Of a stretch of 64,000 bases of DNA, positions 1 to 8,553 are shown one piece after another. Position 1 is the first letter of the stretch; every line of letters begins with the position of its first letter. A program made the translations under genes and the position numbers. A model generated the notes under the pieces. It was not told the DNA's origin. It was given only the letters and a program-made list of their open reading frames with translations, and did not search any database. This DNA is from Marinicrinis sediminis. Its GTDB lineage: Bacteria > Bacillota > Bacilli > Paenibacillales > KCTC-33676. The DNA is taken from contig NZ_JBHUMM010000002.1 of NCBI RefSeq assembly GCF_042685085.1, forward strand, positions 186,001 to 250,000, read 5' to 3'.

Positions 1-857
1 TTCCGCCAGACCGGATCGAAGAACCACTCGATGAGCTTGTGCTCCTTCATCACATGCTGGATATGTCCTTGCGGGCCATACACATAGATCAGATGGCAGG
101 GATCACGCCGAAGCTGTCTGACCGCCATTTCAACCGGGGTATGGACATCTACATAAATGGAAGGTTCTCTCTTAAATCCTGTCTTCCTTCGTTCAGGCAC
201 TGTACGAGGCTCGCGCCCTCTGGCAATCAAAAATCGCATAAACCGATAAGGCACATGCTTTAGCGCATAATAGTTGGATACAAATAAAAACAGGGCGATC
301 ATCCACAGATGAGGGGAAACGGCCTGGATGGTCAGGCTGTACATCGCGAAGAGAATGAGGAGTCCGCTTAGCAGCAGACCCGTTCCCGCTGTCCATATCA
401 ACGCCTGATGAAAGGCAAAAAGGCGGCTAAACCCTGCCTGCAGCAACTTGCCTCCGTCCAGTGGCGCAATCGGGATGAAGTTAAAAAGGGCGATCATCAG
501 ATTCGCCTCAATCACATACATTCCCCATGCTTCTCCCCACCACTGCAGCTCCATCATCATCCAGCCAAGCCCGATTAACCAGAAATTTTGAGCCGGTCCA
601 GCCAGGGCGACCACCACTTCCTCCCACAATGGCGGAAAATGCTCCTCCATTTCTGCTACACCTCCAAAGGGGAGAATCTGCACCCGAATCACTTTCCAGC
701 CCAGACTCCTGGCTGCCACGACATGTCCCCACTCATGAATGAGAACTAGTGTAAATAACAGCGTGACTTCCAGAAAAGACCCGGTTAGGATCGACAGCAA
801 CAGCGTGAAGGAAAACAACGGGTGGATCGAAACCGAAATCCCTCTCCATTTAATCAA
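1..857 (-). CDS. spoIVFB: SpoIVFB, intramembrane site-2 metalloprotease (3' end cut by window edge)
   Basis: M50-family intramembrane zinc protease that, in Bacillus, cleaves pro-sigma-K in the mother cell. The frame stays open from the start to base 1, about 285 codons against 288 in B. subtilis, so little is missing. The zinc motif HEWGH is encoded at 723-737, within a hydrophobic segment. A second conserved motif, APLDGG, follows further on. The C-terminal part (VDVHTP...HLIYV) resembles the CBS domain of SpoIVFB. I chose a TTG start at 857, which overlaps the stop of spoIVFA (850-852) and gives MIKWRGISVSIHP; an in-frame ATG at 869 is the alternative. Translational coupling to spoIVFA fits the Bacillus spoIVF operon. 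Family and role are firm; the start is less so. Confidence 0.93.
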   Translation of the reverse strand, partial: MIKWRGISVSIHPLFSFTLLLSILTGSFLEVTLLFTLVLIHEWGHVVAARSLGWKVIRVQILPFGGVAEMEEHFPPLWEEVVVALAGPAQNFWLIGLGWMMMELQWWGEAWGMYVIEANLMIALFNFIPIAPLDGGKLLQAGFSRLFAFHQALIWTAGTGLLLSGLLILFAMYSLTIQAVSPHLWMIALFLFVSNYYALKHVPYRFMRFLIARGREPRTVPERRKTGFKREPSIYVDVHTPVEMAVRQLRRDPCHLIYVYGPQGHIQHVMKEHKLIEWFFDPVWR

Positions 858-1707
858 ATGCCACCACATCCAGCGGGTCGAGATACGTTTCCTGCTTCAC
901 AATAGCGAAAAACAGTCCGTTCTGCTCTTGCTGGCGATCAATGGTTCCAATCTGCTCCCCGCCTTCGATCCAGTCATCCTTCTTGTAGACATCGGCTGTG
1001 AAATGGCCATAAACCGAATGAAGCTGGTTGGCATGCTGAATGATGAGGGTGCTTCCGAGTTCTTCTGTTTTCCCTGCAAACATCACTCTGCCCGTATCCA
1101 TGGCCACCACTGTGCCCGTCTCGTCACGCGGCTTGATCCAGACTCCCTTGCCCGTATCCGAAAAGTCGGCTTCGATCTCCCCAGCCAGTGGGACGAACAT
1201 TTTTCGCAATGAGCGGGCCGCTGCTTGCTCCGACTGACTGTCTTCCCCCCCGAAACTCGGCAGAAAAGAAGGAGAATCATCGAACCTCTCCGCATACCAG
1301 GCTTCCAACTGCTCAAACTGGATGGACTCATGCATCGCCGTTCGAACAAATTGACGGCCGGGTTCGCTCCAGGTAGATTCTGTCTGAAAAAGTATCCATA
1401 CGAGTATAAACAGCCCGATACAAATGAACAGATGGATGCGAAACCAGGAAAAAACGACCGAATAGGGAGATAACGTATCCGTCCCGCGCCATTTTTTCTT
1501 CTGTTCCTGCTTCCACAGCCACTCCGGATCATGAAGGGGTGTATCGGGTTGGTGGTGCATGACATTCGGAGCTTGTGCATACACTTCATCAGTAGTATGT
1601 TTTTCATTTCTGCGATTTTGTGAAGCCTGTACCAGCTTCTTCATTCGGGCTTGTCTGCGTATACGAATATGTTCCTTTTGCTGCAATTCGTTTCGATTCA
1701 TCCTCAA
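850..1707 (-). CDS. spoIVFA: SpoIVFA, regulator of the sigma-K processing protease, degenerate M23 domain
   Basis: Membrane protein of 285 aa that in Bacillus holds SpoIVFB in an inactive complex in the outer forespore membrane until BofA and SpoIVFA are removed. It has a basic N-terminus, a proline-rich stretch, one transmembrane segment near residues 90-110, and a C-terminal LytM/M23-like domain (about residues 185-280). The peptidase fold looks non-catalytic: the usual zinc-binding His/Asp segment reads GVWIKP, and the HxH segment reads GLFFAIV, although YGHF is kept. This matches its role as a regulator rather than an enzyme. The ATG follows GGAGGGTTGAGG. The gene overlaps spoIVFB and has a sigma-E-type promoter 40 bp upstream. 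Confidence 0.92.
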   Translation of the reverse strand: MRMNRNELQQKEHIRIRRQARMKKLVQASQNRRNEKHTTDEVYAQAPNVMHHQPDTPLHDPEWLWKQEQKKKWRGTDTLSPYSVVFSWFRIHLFICIGLFILVWILFQTESTWSEPGRQFVRTAMHESIQFEQLEAWYAERFDDSPSFLPSFGGEDSQSEQAAARSLRKMFVPLAGEIEADFSDTGKGVWIKPRDETGTVVAMDTGRVMFAGKTEELGSTLIIQHANQLHSVYGHFTADVYKKDDWIEGGEQIGTIDRQQEQNGLFFAIVKQETYLDPLDVVAFD

Positions 1708-1747
1708 CCCTCCGCACGTTCTTCATTCAAGGCTTGTCCCTGTTCCA

Positions 1748-1777
1748 ATTGTATGAGGTTATGACCGGGCATATGAC
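1748..1777 (-). promoter_or_regulatory. Sigma-E promoter of spoIVFA-spoIVFB
   Basis: Read on the minus strand, GTCATATG (1770-1777), a 14-base spacer and CATACAAT (1748-1755) match the mother-cell sigma-E consensus (GTCATATT, 14 bases, CATACAAT) at 15 of 16 positions. Transcription would start near 1741, about 34 bases before the spoIVFA ATG. In B. subtilis the spoIVF operon is a sigma-E target, so sequence and context agree. No experiment supports it here. Confidence 0.8.
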
Positions 1778-1850
1778 TGTGGTCACTAGGTTTGCGGAAG
1801 GCAATGTTTTATAATAAAAAGATGGATATCAGGAAAGGAAGGGGATCAAC

Positions 1851-2174
1851 ATGCTCGTTTCCACAACAGAACATCTGGTAGGTTACGAAGTGACAGAAGT
1901 GCTGGGCACCTCCTTCGGTGTCGTTGTCCGAGCACGCGGACTTGGCGGGGATATTATGGCTTCCCTGAAGGGACTCGTGGGGGGAGAAGTAAAGCAGTAT
2001 ACCCAGATGATCGAGGATGCCCGCAGACAGGCGCTCGACAGACTGGTTCAGAACGCACATAAAATGGGGGCAGATGCCATTGTGATGATGCGGTTTGACA
2101 GTGGGGATGTAGGCAGCAATATGAGCGAGATTGTCGCGTACGGAACCGCTGTAAAAGTCGTCAAAAAGGAATAG
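1851..2174 (+). CDS. YbjQ/UPF0145 family protein
   Basis: A 107-aa protein of the YbjQ (UPF0145, formerly DUF74) family. The hallmarks are visible: an N-terminal segment ending in LGTSFGVVVRAR, the GGEVKQYTQMIEDARRQAL helix, then GADAIVMMRFD and a C-terminal beta strand (AYGTAVKV). Members form compact pentameric rings and have no established biochemical role; some have been linked to heavy-metal or envelope stress, which cannot be tested here. The start is supported by GGAAGGGG nine bases upstream, and a TATAAT hexamer lies at 1810-1815. The next gene begins one base after the stop, so the two are very probably one transcript. They interrupt the otherwise minus-strand min/rod/spoIVF region. 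Confidence 0.85.
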   Translation: MLVSTTEHLVGYEVTEVLGTSFGVVVRARGLGGDIMASLKGLVGGEVKQYTQMIEDARRQALDRLVQNAHKMGADAIVMMRFDSGDVGSNMSEIVAYGTAVKVVKKE

Positions 2175-2175
2175 C

Positions 2176-2406
2176 ATGCAGATGGTATGGGGTTGGATCA
2201 TCATCCAGGTTGTGCTCGCTGCCTCGCTCATCATGCTCGGTTATCTGTTTTATGACAAGCGGTACAGACCGAAGAACAAGGGCAATCTGCTCAGCGGTGA
2301 CCTGCGGCGCACGCATGAGGTATTCCAGGACCCGAAGGATGGCAAATCATATCGGGTTTACTTCAATACCAAGACAGGCGAGCGGGAATATATCGAAGAG
2401 CCCTGA
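2176..2406 (+). CDS. Small single-pass membrane protein, function unknown
   Basis: A 76-aa protein with one N-terminal transmembrane helix (about residues 5-25) followed by a basic, hydrophilic tail: DKRYRPKNKG, then FQDPKDGKSYRVYFNTKTGEREY. The tail looks like a small beta-rich cytoplasmic domain. I do not recognise a named family. The gene follows the YbjQ-family gene by one base, with AAAAAGGAATAGC before the ATG, so the pair is probably co-translated. A shared terminator follows at 2438-2487. A membrane anchor or partner for the YbjQ protein is an inference from position alone. Confidence 0.75.
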   Translation: MQMVWGWIIIQVVLAASLIMLGYLFYDKRYRPKNKGNLLSGDLRRTHEVFQDPKDGKSYRVYFNTKTGEREYIEEP

Positions 2407-2437
2407 CGGACGATACCATTTTCTTTGTGTGAACAAC

Positions 2438-2487
2438 AAAAAGGAGCTGTCCCCAAGATTCAGCATCTTGGTGGTACAGCTCCTTTT
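2438..2487. terminator. Bidirectional intrinsic terminator
   Basis: AAAAGGAGCTGT and ACAGCTCCTTTT form a perfect 12-bp stem, extended inward by CCAAGAT/ATCTTGG. A-rich and T-rich flanks serve both strands. It sits between the convergent plus-strand membrane gene and rodA. Confidence 0.9.
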
Positions 2488-2499
2488 CTGATAGGGATA

Positions 2500-3651
2500 T
2501 TATTCTTCCACAAACATCGACTTCTTCTCCTGATGAACCTTCACACTGAGCACCAGGCCAATCGAAGCCATGTTGATAAGCAGGGAGGTCCCGCCATAGC
2601 TGATAAACGGCAAGGTAATCCCGGTGAGCGGCATCAGTCCGATCAGCATGCCGACATTCTCAAACACCTGGAAGACAAACATAGACACGATCCCGATAAT
2701 CATATAGGCCCCGCTCAGATGGCTAGCCTGCAGGGAGATCAGAATCATCCGATAAATGAGCAAAAAGTAGAGCAGCATCAGCATCGACGATCCGATGAAG
2801 CCAAACTCCTCTCCCAGAACGGAAAAGATGGAGTCTGAATACGTGTAAGGCACAAAATGCTTGCTGTTCCATTCGCCCTGCTTGAATCCCTCGCCCGTCA
2901 AGCCTCCGGTACCGATGGCAATCTTGGAATGCTTCACATGGTAAATCGCATCAGAGGACACCTTTTCCGGGTAAAGGAAAGTATCTACACGCGTCATCCA
3001 GTGGGCTTTTTCCTGTTCCCTCAAGTAGCTTTCCAACTGATCATGATAAGACTGATACAGGAACAAGAAGGAGGCAAAAAAGACGACCGCTACCGTCAGC
3101 CCTGCCAGTACGATCTTCAGTCGCAAATTCCCGATCCACAGCATCCCGACCAGGATAACCATGTAAATGATCGCGTTCCCGAGGTCAGGTTGCAGCATCA
3201 CGACCACAAACGGTACAAAGACGACCATCGTAATCGGCAGCGCATCCTTGAGCAAATCGAGCTGTTCGCCGTTCCTGCGAGCCATGAGCTGCGCCACCAG
3301 AATAATAATGGCCAGCTTCATCAATTCCGCAGGCTGAAAGGTAAAACTCCCCAGCTTGATCCAGCCTTTGGCGTTGTTGATCGGCTCTCCGAAAAATAAT
3401 ACATAGATCAATAAGATGAAGCCGATACCATAAATAAACGGACCGGCTTTCGAGAGGATGCGATAATCGATAAACATCGTTGTAAAAAGACCAATGAAGC
3501 CGAGTATATACAAAATGACATTTCGCTTGTCGAATCCGGCAAATTTCGCTTGTCCTTCAATGGCACTGTGTATCAACAGTGTACTGATCATCATAAAGCC
3601 TACCAGAATCATGATAACCAGCCAATCGACTCTTTTCAGCTTATCCAGCAA
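2500..3651 (-). CDS. rodA: RodA-type SEDS peptidoglycan glycosyltransferase
   Basis: A 383-aa SEDS polymerase with about ten transmembrane helices. It polymerises lipid II into glycan strands, paired with a class B penicillin-binding protein in the elongation machinery. Family marks include GWIKLGSFTFQPAELMK, the HSKIAIGTGG segment, VLGEEFGF with its conserved acidic residues, and the C-terminal PFISYGGTSLL. Assignment to RodA rather than FtsW or SpoVE rests mainly on position, seven bases after minD and downstream of mreBCD. It is the last gene of the maf-radC-mreBCD-minCD run and ends at a bidirectional terminator. The start is TTG, after GGATGAG. Confidence 0.9.
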   Translation of the reverse strand: MLDKLKRVDWLVIMILVGFMMISTLLIHSAIEGQAKFAGFDKRNVILYILGFIGLFTTMFIDYRILSKAGPFIYGIGFILLIYVLFFGEPINNAKGWIKLGSFTFQPAELMKLAIIILVAQLMARRNGEQLDLLKDALPITMVVFVPFVVVMLQPDLGNAIIYMVILVGMLWIGNLRLKIVLAGLTVAVVFFASFLFLYQSYHDQLESYLREQEKAHWMTRVDTFLYPEKVSSDAIYHVKHSKIAIGTGGLTGEGFKQGEWNSKHFVPYTYSDSIFSVLGEEFGFIGSSMLMLLYFLLIYRMILISLQASHLSGAYMIIGIVSMFVFQVFENVGMLIGLMPLTGITLPFISYGGTSLLINMASIGLVLSVKVHQEKKSMFVEE

Positions 3652-3658
3652 AGCATGC

Positions 3659-4453
3659 TCATCCTATTCCAAAAAACTTTTTAATTTTTTTCATCATGCC
3701 TGGTTTGTCTTCCAGCGCCATAAGCGGAACCTGATCTCCAAGAATCCGTCTCGCAATATTGCGATAGGCAATCGCCGCCTTGGAGCTGGGATTCATGACG
3801 GTGGGCTCACCCATATTCGCGGCCTTGATGACATGTTCATCATCAGGGACAATGCCCAGCAAGTCAATCGCCAATACCTGGCAGATCTCATCGATATCCA
3901 GCATTTCACCTGCCTTGAGCATGTTGGGCCGAATCCGGTTGATGACCAACAGCGGTCCTTCGATCTTCTCCGCCTCGAGAAGCCCAATAATCCGGTCAGC
4001 ATCCCGAACGGCCGCATTTTCCGGTGTCGTGACGACGATGGCCTTGTCCGCACCTGCCACCGCATTTTTGAATCCCTGTTCAATCCCCGCCGGACAATCA
4101 ATGATGACATAGTCGTTCTCCAGCTTCAATTGTTCGATGATGACTTTCATCTGCTCCGGTGTCACGGAATGCTTATCCTTTGTCTGTGCAGCAGGCAGCA
4201 TATACAGTTCGTCAAATCGTTTGTCCTTGATTAACGCCTGCGGCAACCTGCATCGACCTTCCACGACATCCACCAAATCGAAAATGATGCGGTTTTCAAG
4301 TCCCATCACCACATCCAGATTGCGCAATCCAATATCTGTATCTACCATACATACTTTCTTCCCTAGCAATGCCAATGCGGTTCCGATGTTCGCAGATGTT
4401 GTCGTCTTGCCCACTCCGCCTTTACCAGAAGTGATGACAATGGCCTCTCCCAA
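3659..4453 (-). CDS. minD: MinD, septum-site-determining ATPase
   Basis: A deviant-Walker-A ATPase that binds the membrane when ATP-bound and recruits MinC to block FtsZ assembly away from mid-cell. The protein starts MGEAIVITSGKGGVGKTT, with signature lysines K11 and K16. It ends in an amphipathic membrane-targeting helix (PGMMKKIKKFFGIG). I chose the TTG at 4453 because it gives the conserved Bacillus MinD N-terminus and lies ten bases after AAAGGAG; a GTG at 4462 is also in frame and would add three residues. Length is 264 aa, close to the 268 of B. subtilis. It follows minC directly. Confidence 0.94.
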   Translation of the reverse strand: MGEAIVITSGKGGVGKTTTSANIGTALALLGKKVCMVDTDIGLRNLDVVMGLENRIIFDLVDVVEGRCRLPQALIKDKRFDELYMLPAAQTKDKHSVTPEQMKVIIEQLKLENDYVIIDCPAGIEQGFKNAVAGADKAIVVTTPENAAVRDADRIIGLLEAEKIEGPLLVINRIRPNMLKAGEMLDIDEICQVLAIDLLGIVPDDEHVIKAANMGEPTVMNPSSKAAIAYRNIARRILGDQVPLMALEDKPGMMKKIKKFFGIG

Positions 4454-4458
4454 CTCAA

Positions 4459-5124
4459 TCACACTCCTTTAAATTCCATAGCTCCTGGTCGTATTTTGTA
4501 TAAATGCGTGATTTTGTTTATTTGCATGCTTCCCTTCTCCAGGTAAGCGAATTCCATGAAGGCTTCGTCAATTCCCCATTCATCTGGCGGGCGACTGATG
4601 CAATCCGCAATCCTCAGTTGGGTGGGTCTGAGATGCGAGGCCGCAATGACGGCTTCCTCGTTCCCTTCAGAGCCCGCATGTGCCATGCCTCTTAGTGAAC
4701 CCATGATCCAGATATCTCCGGTGCATACCAGACTGCCACCCGGATTCACATCGCCGATAAACAGCAGGTTGCCGTGATGATTAATCGTCTGTCCGGATCG
4801 AACCATGCCTTTGAGAACCTTTACATTTTTTCCCGATTTGCTGGCTTCTTCCTCGACCTCGGACTCAATCGATTGCACGATCAGATTGCCGCGGCTCTTG
4901 AGGATATCCTGGATCTCCTGACGCTCCTGCGGCGAAATGAGCCTTGTCCCAAGCTTGATTTGCACATGAATAATAGGCCCGCTCAAAATCTGCTGATGCG
5001 TGTGCTCCAATTTATGTTTGAGCTCTGACAAGAGCTCTTGAAATTCACATTGATCATTAAGCAGAAAGACAAGACCGTCCTTCACACCCTTGATCGTTAC
5101 GTTTGGTTTGTTTATGGTGGTCAT
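4459..5124 (-). CDS. minC: MinC, septum-site-determining inhibitor of FtsZ
   Basis: A 221-aa cell division inhibitor. The N-terminal half (about 1-105) is the FtsZ-antagonising domain. The C-terminal half is the MinD-binding beta-helix, marked by VLKGMVRSGQ, GNLLFIGDVNPGGSLVCTGDIWIMGSLRGMAHAG and the VIAASHLRPTQLRIAD strand. The start is an ATG 12 bases after GGAGG. MinC and MinD act as a pair at the poles; in Bacillus they are placed by DivIVA/MinJ, which are not in this window. Confidence 0.95.
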   Translation of the reverse strand: MTTINKPNVTIKGVKDGLVFLLNDQCEFQELLSELKHKLEHTHQQILSGPIIHVQIKLGTRLISPQERQEIQDILKSRGNLIVQSIESEVEEEASKSGKNVKVLKGMVRSGQTINHHGNLLFIGDVNPGGSLVCTGDIWIMGSLRGMAHAGSEGNEEAVIAASHLRPTQLRIADCISRPPDEWGIDEAFMEFAYLEKGSMQINKITHLYKIRPGAMEFKGV

Positions 5125-5248
5125 GCAGCAAACTACCTCCCACCTATTAGAATTCTGCCTGCTCTATTCATTTTCCTGCCTGACTTTCTGCAAAAAACAC
5201 AAGGAAGCACGCATCGCTCGCCTCTGTCTGCCTCTGAAGTGAATGGGA

Positions 5249-5770
5249 TCAGCGATTCCGAACTTCCTTCTGTTCCGATTTTTCGATCATACTGTTAAAT
5301 GGCAAGTAGATGGCGACTGCAAAAAACAAATTCAGCAAAATGGAAGGGACCATGTGCTGGCTAAATGCCCAGATGATCGATTCCTGATGAATTTGAAACA
5401 GTGCATAAATGCTGTATACGGCCACCTCTTCAAACAGCAGAAATGCCGCGATGATCCATATGGACCCGAGAAAGGCGGGCTGCAGTTTCTCTGCATATAA
5501 TCCGGCTGCATAACCGCACAGTCCCATAACGAATGTATACATGCCCAGCATATGCCCGAAAAAAAGAATATCATACAAGATGCCAAATACGATACCCATC
5601 GCCATGCTGTGATGGCGCTTGCCCTTGATTGCGACCATGAGGATAAGCACCAGAACAAAACGAAACGATAGATGAAACAGCCATTCCCGGGGAAATAACC
5701 ACGGAATCAATGACCCCTCCAAAATAAAAACAAGCAGCACCAGCACCCAGAGCATCTGTTTTCTCATCAT
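5249..5770 (-). CDS. mreD: MreD, rod shape-determining membrane protein
   Basis: A 173-aa integral membrane protein with about five hydrophobic helices and few charges, typical of MreD, a membrane partner in the MreB elongation complex. The sequence is poorly conserved outside the family, so the assignment leans on its place after mreC and before minC. The ATG overlaps the mreC stop by four bases (ATGA), so translation is coupled and no strong ribosome site is needed. About 120 bases separate it from minC. Confidence 0.9.
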   Translation of the reverse strand: MMRKQMLWVLVLLVFILEGSLIPWLFPREWLFHLSFRFVLVLILMVAIKGKRHHSMAMGIVFGILYDILFFGHMLGMYTFVMGLCGYAAGLYAEKLQPAFLGSIWIIAAFLLFEEVAVYSIYALFQIHQESIIWAFSQHMVPSILLNLFFAVAIYLPFNSMIEKSEQKEVRNR

Positions 5771-6636
5771 TCGCCCAACACATCCGGCATCTCAATGATA
5801 AATACTTCCGTCAAGTGCTGGAAGTCTGCAGAAGGTTCGATTTGGGCGGTGTGCGTCAGTCCGAATTCCCCGACATTCCTGGACTTTACAACCCCGATTT
5901 CGATTCCTTCCGGGTAAATGCCTCCCTTGCCTGAAGTAACCACGATATCATTTTCCTCCAGGGTGTCCTCGGTCTTGATCTTGGTCATGAGCAGCTTATT
6001 CTCTTCCTTGTCATAATTTTCAATAATGCCAAAGGAAGAACCTTCCTTGCCTCTTACCGTTGCAGAGATCCCTTTCAGACGAATCGACTGGTTGTTCAGA
6101 TCAGTGATGAGCTGAACATTGGAGTGGAACGGGAATACGCGGTTAATGATGCCGATCAGTCCCTGTGGTGTCATGACCGCCATGTTCTCCTTAATCCCGT
6201 CTTTTTCTCCGAGGTCGATCTTGATACTTCGATTGTAGGCATCCGGACTTGTCGCGACCACCCTGGCAATTCGATATGTATAGTCATCCTTGGATTTCTG
6301 TCTTTCCGTAAAAGCCAGAGCTTCCTTCAGGCGCTCATTCTCGGATTCCAGTGCATTCAATCTGGCCACGTCCTTGGCGTAATGAGCCAATGTTTGTTTC
6401 AAAACCTTGTTTTCTTCATACCAGTCCCCGATTTGAGAGACATTGCTGAAGAAACCCGCAACCGCGGAGACAGGCTTGTAGACAAGCCCTTGTGTCCAGC
6501 CAATCGTATCCGATATAAATTTTTCAGGCCAAGTAGGGCTTTCCCTTTTCAAAAAGGAAATGCCCATCACCCCAATAAAAAAAATCAAGCTGAAAAGAAG
6601 AATGAATAACCGCTTGTTCCCCAAAAACCTAAACAA
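5767..6636 (-). CDS. mreC: MreC, rod shape-determining protein
   Basis: A 289-aa bitopic membrane protein. A short cytoplasmic start and one helix (about 10-30) are followed by a coiled coil (roughly 65-105, rich in ENxxL repeats) and the extracytoplasmic beta-barrel domain with VTPQGLIGIINRV and VVTSGKGGIYPEGIEIG. MreC links cytoplasmic MreB to the wall synthases. The best start is TTG at 6636 (MFRFLGNKRL), a few bases after GGAAGGTG; GTG at 6645 is in frame but sits on the ribosome site. Confidence 0.94.
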   Translation of the reverse strand: MFRFLGNKRLFILLFSLIFFIGVMGISFLKRESPTWPEKFISDTIGWTQGLVYKPVSAVAGFFSNVSQIGDWYEENKVLKQTLAHYAKDVARLNALESENERLKEALAFTERQKSKDDYTYRIARVVATSPDAYNRSIKIDLGEKDGIKENMAVMTPQGLIGIINRVFPFHSNVQLITDLNNQSIRLKGISATVRGKEGSSFGIIENYDKEENKLLMTKIKTEDTLEENDIVVTSGKGGIYPEGIEIGVVKSRNVGEFGLTHTAQIEPSADFQHLTEVFIIEMPDVLGE

Positions 6637-6706
6637 TGTGAACACCTTCCAACTGAATGGCTCTACTTCAATTTCATCTGCAACCTCTTATCAACATGAA
6701 CCCTGT

Positions 6707-7741
6707 CTATCTTCTTGAGCGACTGGTCGGACCACTTTTTGTTTTGAACAGATGGATATTTTCCAGGGCTCTTCCCGTGCCAATCGCGACACAATCCAGT
6801 GGATTGTCCGCTACAACTACCGGCATGCCCGTTTCATCTGCCAGTAATTTATCCAGATTACGCAGCAAGCCGCCGCCTCCGGTCAGTACAATGCCGCGAT
6901 CCATAATATCTGCGGACAGCTCAGGCGGACATTTTTCAAGAGTCACCTTGACCGCTTCCACAATACTGTTTACCGTATCGGATAACGCCTCTACGATTTC
7001 GTCCGATGTCACAGAGATCGTTTTCGGCAAACCGGTCAGCAAATCTCTTCCCCGAATCTCAATGCTTTCGGTCGGATCCAGCTTCACCGCAGAACCGATC
7101 TCCATCTTGATCTGCTCGGATGTCCGCTCTCCGATCATCAGATTGTAATTTTTCTTGATATATTGAATGATCGCCTCATCCATCTCATCACCTGCCACCC
7201 GCACAGAGCGGCACGTTACGATGCCTCCAAGCGAAATAACCGCCACCTCGGTCGTCCCGCCCCCGATATCCACGACCATCGAACCGGTAGGTTCCCATAC
7301 CGGCAGATCGGCCCCGATTGCAGCTGCAAACGGCTCTTCAATCGTGTAGGCTTCTTTGGCTCCTGCCTGACGGGTCGCATCCTCCACAGCACGCTTCTCT
7401 ACGGCTGTAATGCCAGACGGCACGCACACCATCACATACGGATGACGCGGAAACAGCATCCGCTGCTTCTGTGCTTTGCGGATGAAATATTTGATCATGG
7501 TTGCAGTCGTCTCAAAATCGGCAATGACGCCGTCTTTCATCGGTCTGACGGCACGAATGTTGCCCGGTGTCCGTCCAATCATGCGCTTGGCGTCTTCTCC
7601 GACAGCCTCTATTGTTTTTGAATCTGTACGAATCGCGACAACGGATGGTTCCCTGACGACGATTCCTCTCCCTTTTACATAGACCAGTGTATTTGCCGTG
7701 CCCAAATCAATCCCTAAATCTCTCGTAAAACCACCAAACAT
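6707..7741 (-). CDS. mreB: MreB, actin-like cell-shape protein
   Basis: A 344-aa bacterial actin that polymerises on the inner membrane face and directs lateral wall synthesis. Its phosphate-binding motifs are GIDLGTANTLV near the N-terminus and VVDIGGGTTEVAVIS mid-protein, with GGGGLLRNLD near the C-terminus. The ATG at 7741 gives MFGGFTRDLG, the usual MreB beginning, and follows GGAAGGAG; an in-frame ATG 30 bases further upstream is poorly placed. It heads mreBCD and lies 78 bases after radC. Confidence 0.96.
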   Translation of the reverse strand: MFGGFTRDLGIDLGTANTLVYVKGRGIVVREPSVVAIRTDSKTIEAVGEDAKRMIGRTPGNIRAVRPMKDGVIADFETTATMIKYFIRKAQKQRMLFPRHPYVMVCVPSGITAVEKRAVEDATRQAGAKEAYTIEEPFAAAIGADLPVWEPTGSMVVDIGGGTTEVAVISLGGIVTCRSVRVAGDEMDEAIIQYIKKNYNLMIGERTSEQIKMEIGSAVKLDPTESIEIRGRDLLTGLPKTISVTSDEIVEALSDTVNSIVEAVKVTLEKCPPELSADIMDRGIVLTGGGGLLRNLDKLLADETGMPVVVADNPLDCVAIGTGRALENIHLFKTKSGPTSRSRR

Positions 7742-7818
7742 GGTCCTTGCTCCTTCCTTATCCTTAAGCATCTCTGTGATGTCTTAAACCCTCTTGTTGT
7801 TATTTCTACATATTATTT

Positions 7819-8508
7819 CTACATATAGCCCTTCTGTTTTAGACTGATAAATTGTTGGTCGCCAATAATAATGTGATCCAGCACCTCGATTCCAATGATT
7901 TCCCCTGCGTCCATCAAGCGTTTGGTCATGTCCAGATCCTGAGGACTTGGTTCAGGATCTCCGCTCGGATGGTTATGTACACAGATAATCGAAGCGCTGC
8001 TCCTTTTTATGGCGGCACGAAACACTTCTCTTGGATGAACGATAGAAGCATTCAGGCTTCCCATGGATAAGGTTTCTTGTCCCACAACATGATTCTTCGT
8101 ATTCAGAAACAGGCAAACGAAATGTTCTTTCTGCAAATACCGCAAATCCTCCATCACCAGCATTGCAGCATCCTCCGGTGTTCGGATCACGGGATGTTCG
8201 TCCAGACTGGCTCTGGACAATCGTCTGCCAAGCTCAATACTTGCCTTGATTTGCACAGCCTTGGCGGGTCCAATGCCTCGAATGTCGGTTAACTGGTCCA
8301 CACTCGAATCGACCAGCGCTCGCAGGCCGCCCACTTCGCTGAAAATACGCTGTGCCAAATGAACAGCGGATTCTGACACGGTTCCGGTTCTTAACAGTAT
8401 AGCTAGCAATTCCGTATTACTGACTGCCTGTGCCCCAAATTGAAGTAATCGCTCGCGGGGTCTATCCTCTAAGGGCACATCGCGCAATGTATAGCGATGT
8501 GCTTCCAT
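7819..8508 (-). CDS. radC: RadC family protein (JAMM/MPN+ domain)
   Basis: A 229-aa protein with an N-terminal helix-hairpin-helix region (DIRGIGPAKAVQIKAS) and a C-terminal JAMM metalloprotease-like domain with HNHPSGDPEPSPQD, which supplies the metal-binding histidines and aspartate. Despite the name, a role in DNA repair is not established for this family. The start is the ATG at 8508, five bases after GGAGGA; two upstream in-frame ATGs overlap that ribosome site. Position between maf and mreB is the same as in B. subtilis. Confidence 0.94.
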   Translation of the reverse strand: MEAHRYTLRDVPLEDRPRERLLQFGAQAVSNTELLAILLRTGTVSESAVHLAQRIFSEVGGLRALVDSSVDQLTDIRGIGPAKAVQIKASIELGRRLSRASLDEHPVIRTPEDAAMLVMEDLRYLQKEHFVCLFLNTKNHVVGQETLSMGSLNASIVHPREVFRAAIKRSSASIICVHNHPSGDPEPSPQDLDMTKRLMDAGEIIGIEVLDHIIIGDQQFISLKQKGYM

Positions 8509-8553
8509 GGTCATCCTCCACATTCATTTTCATATTCATTTCATTCGTGCTCA

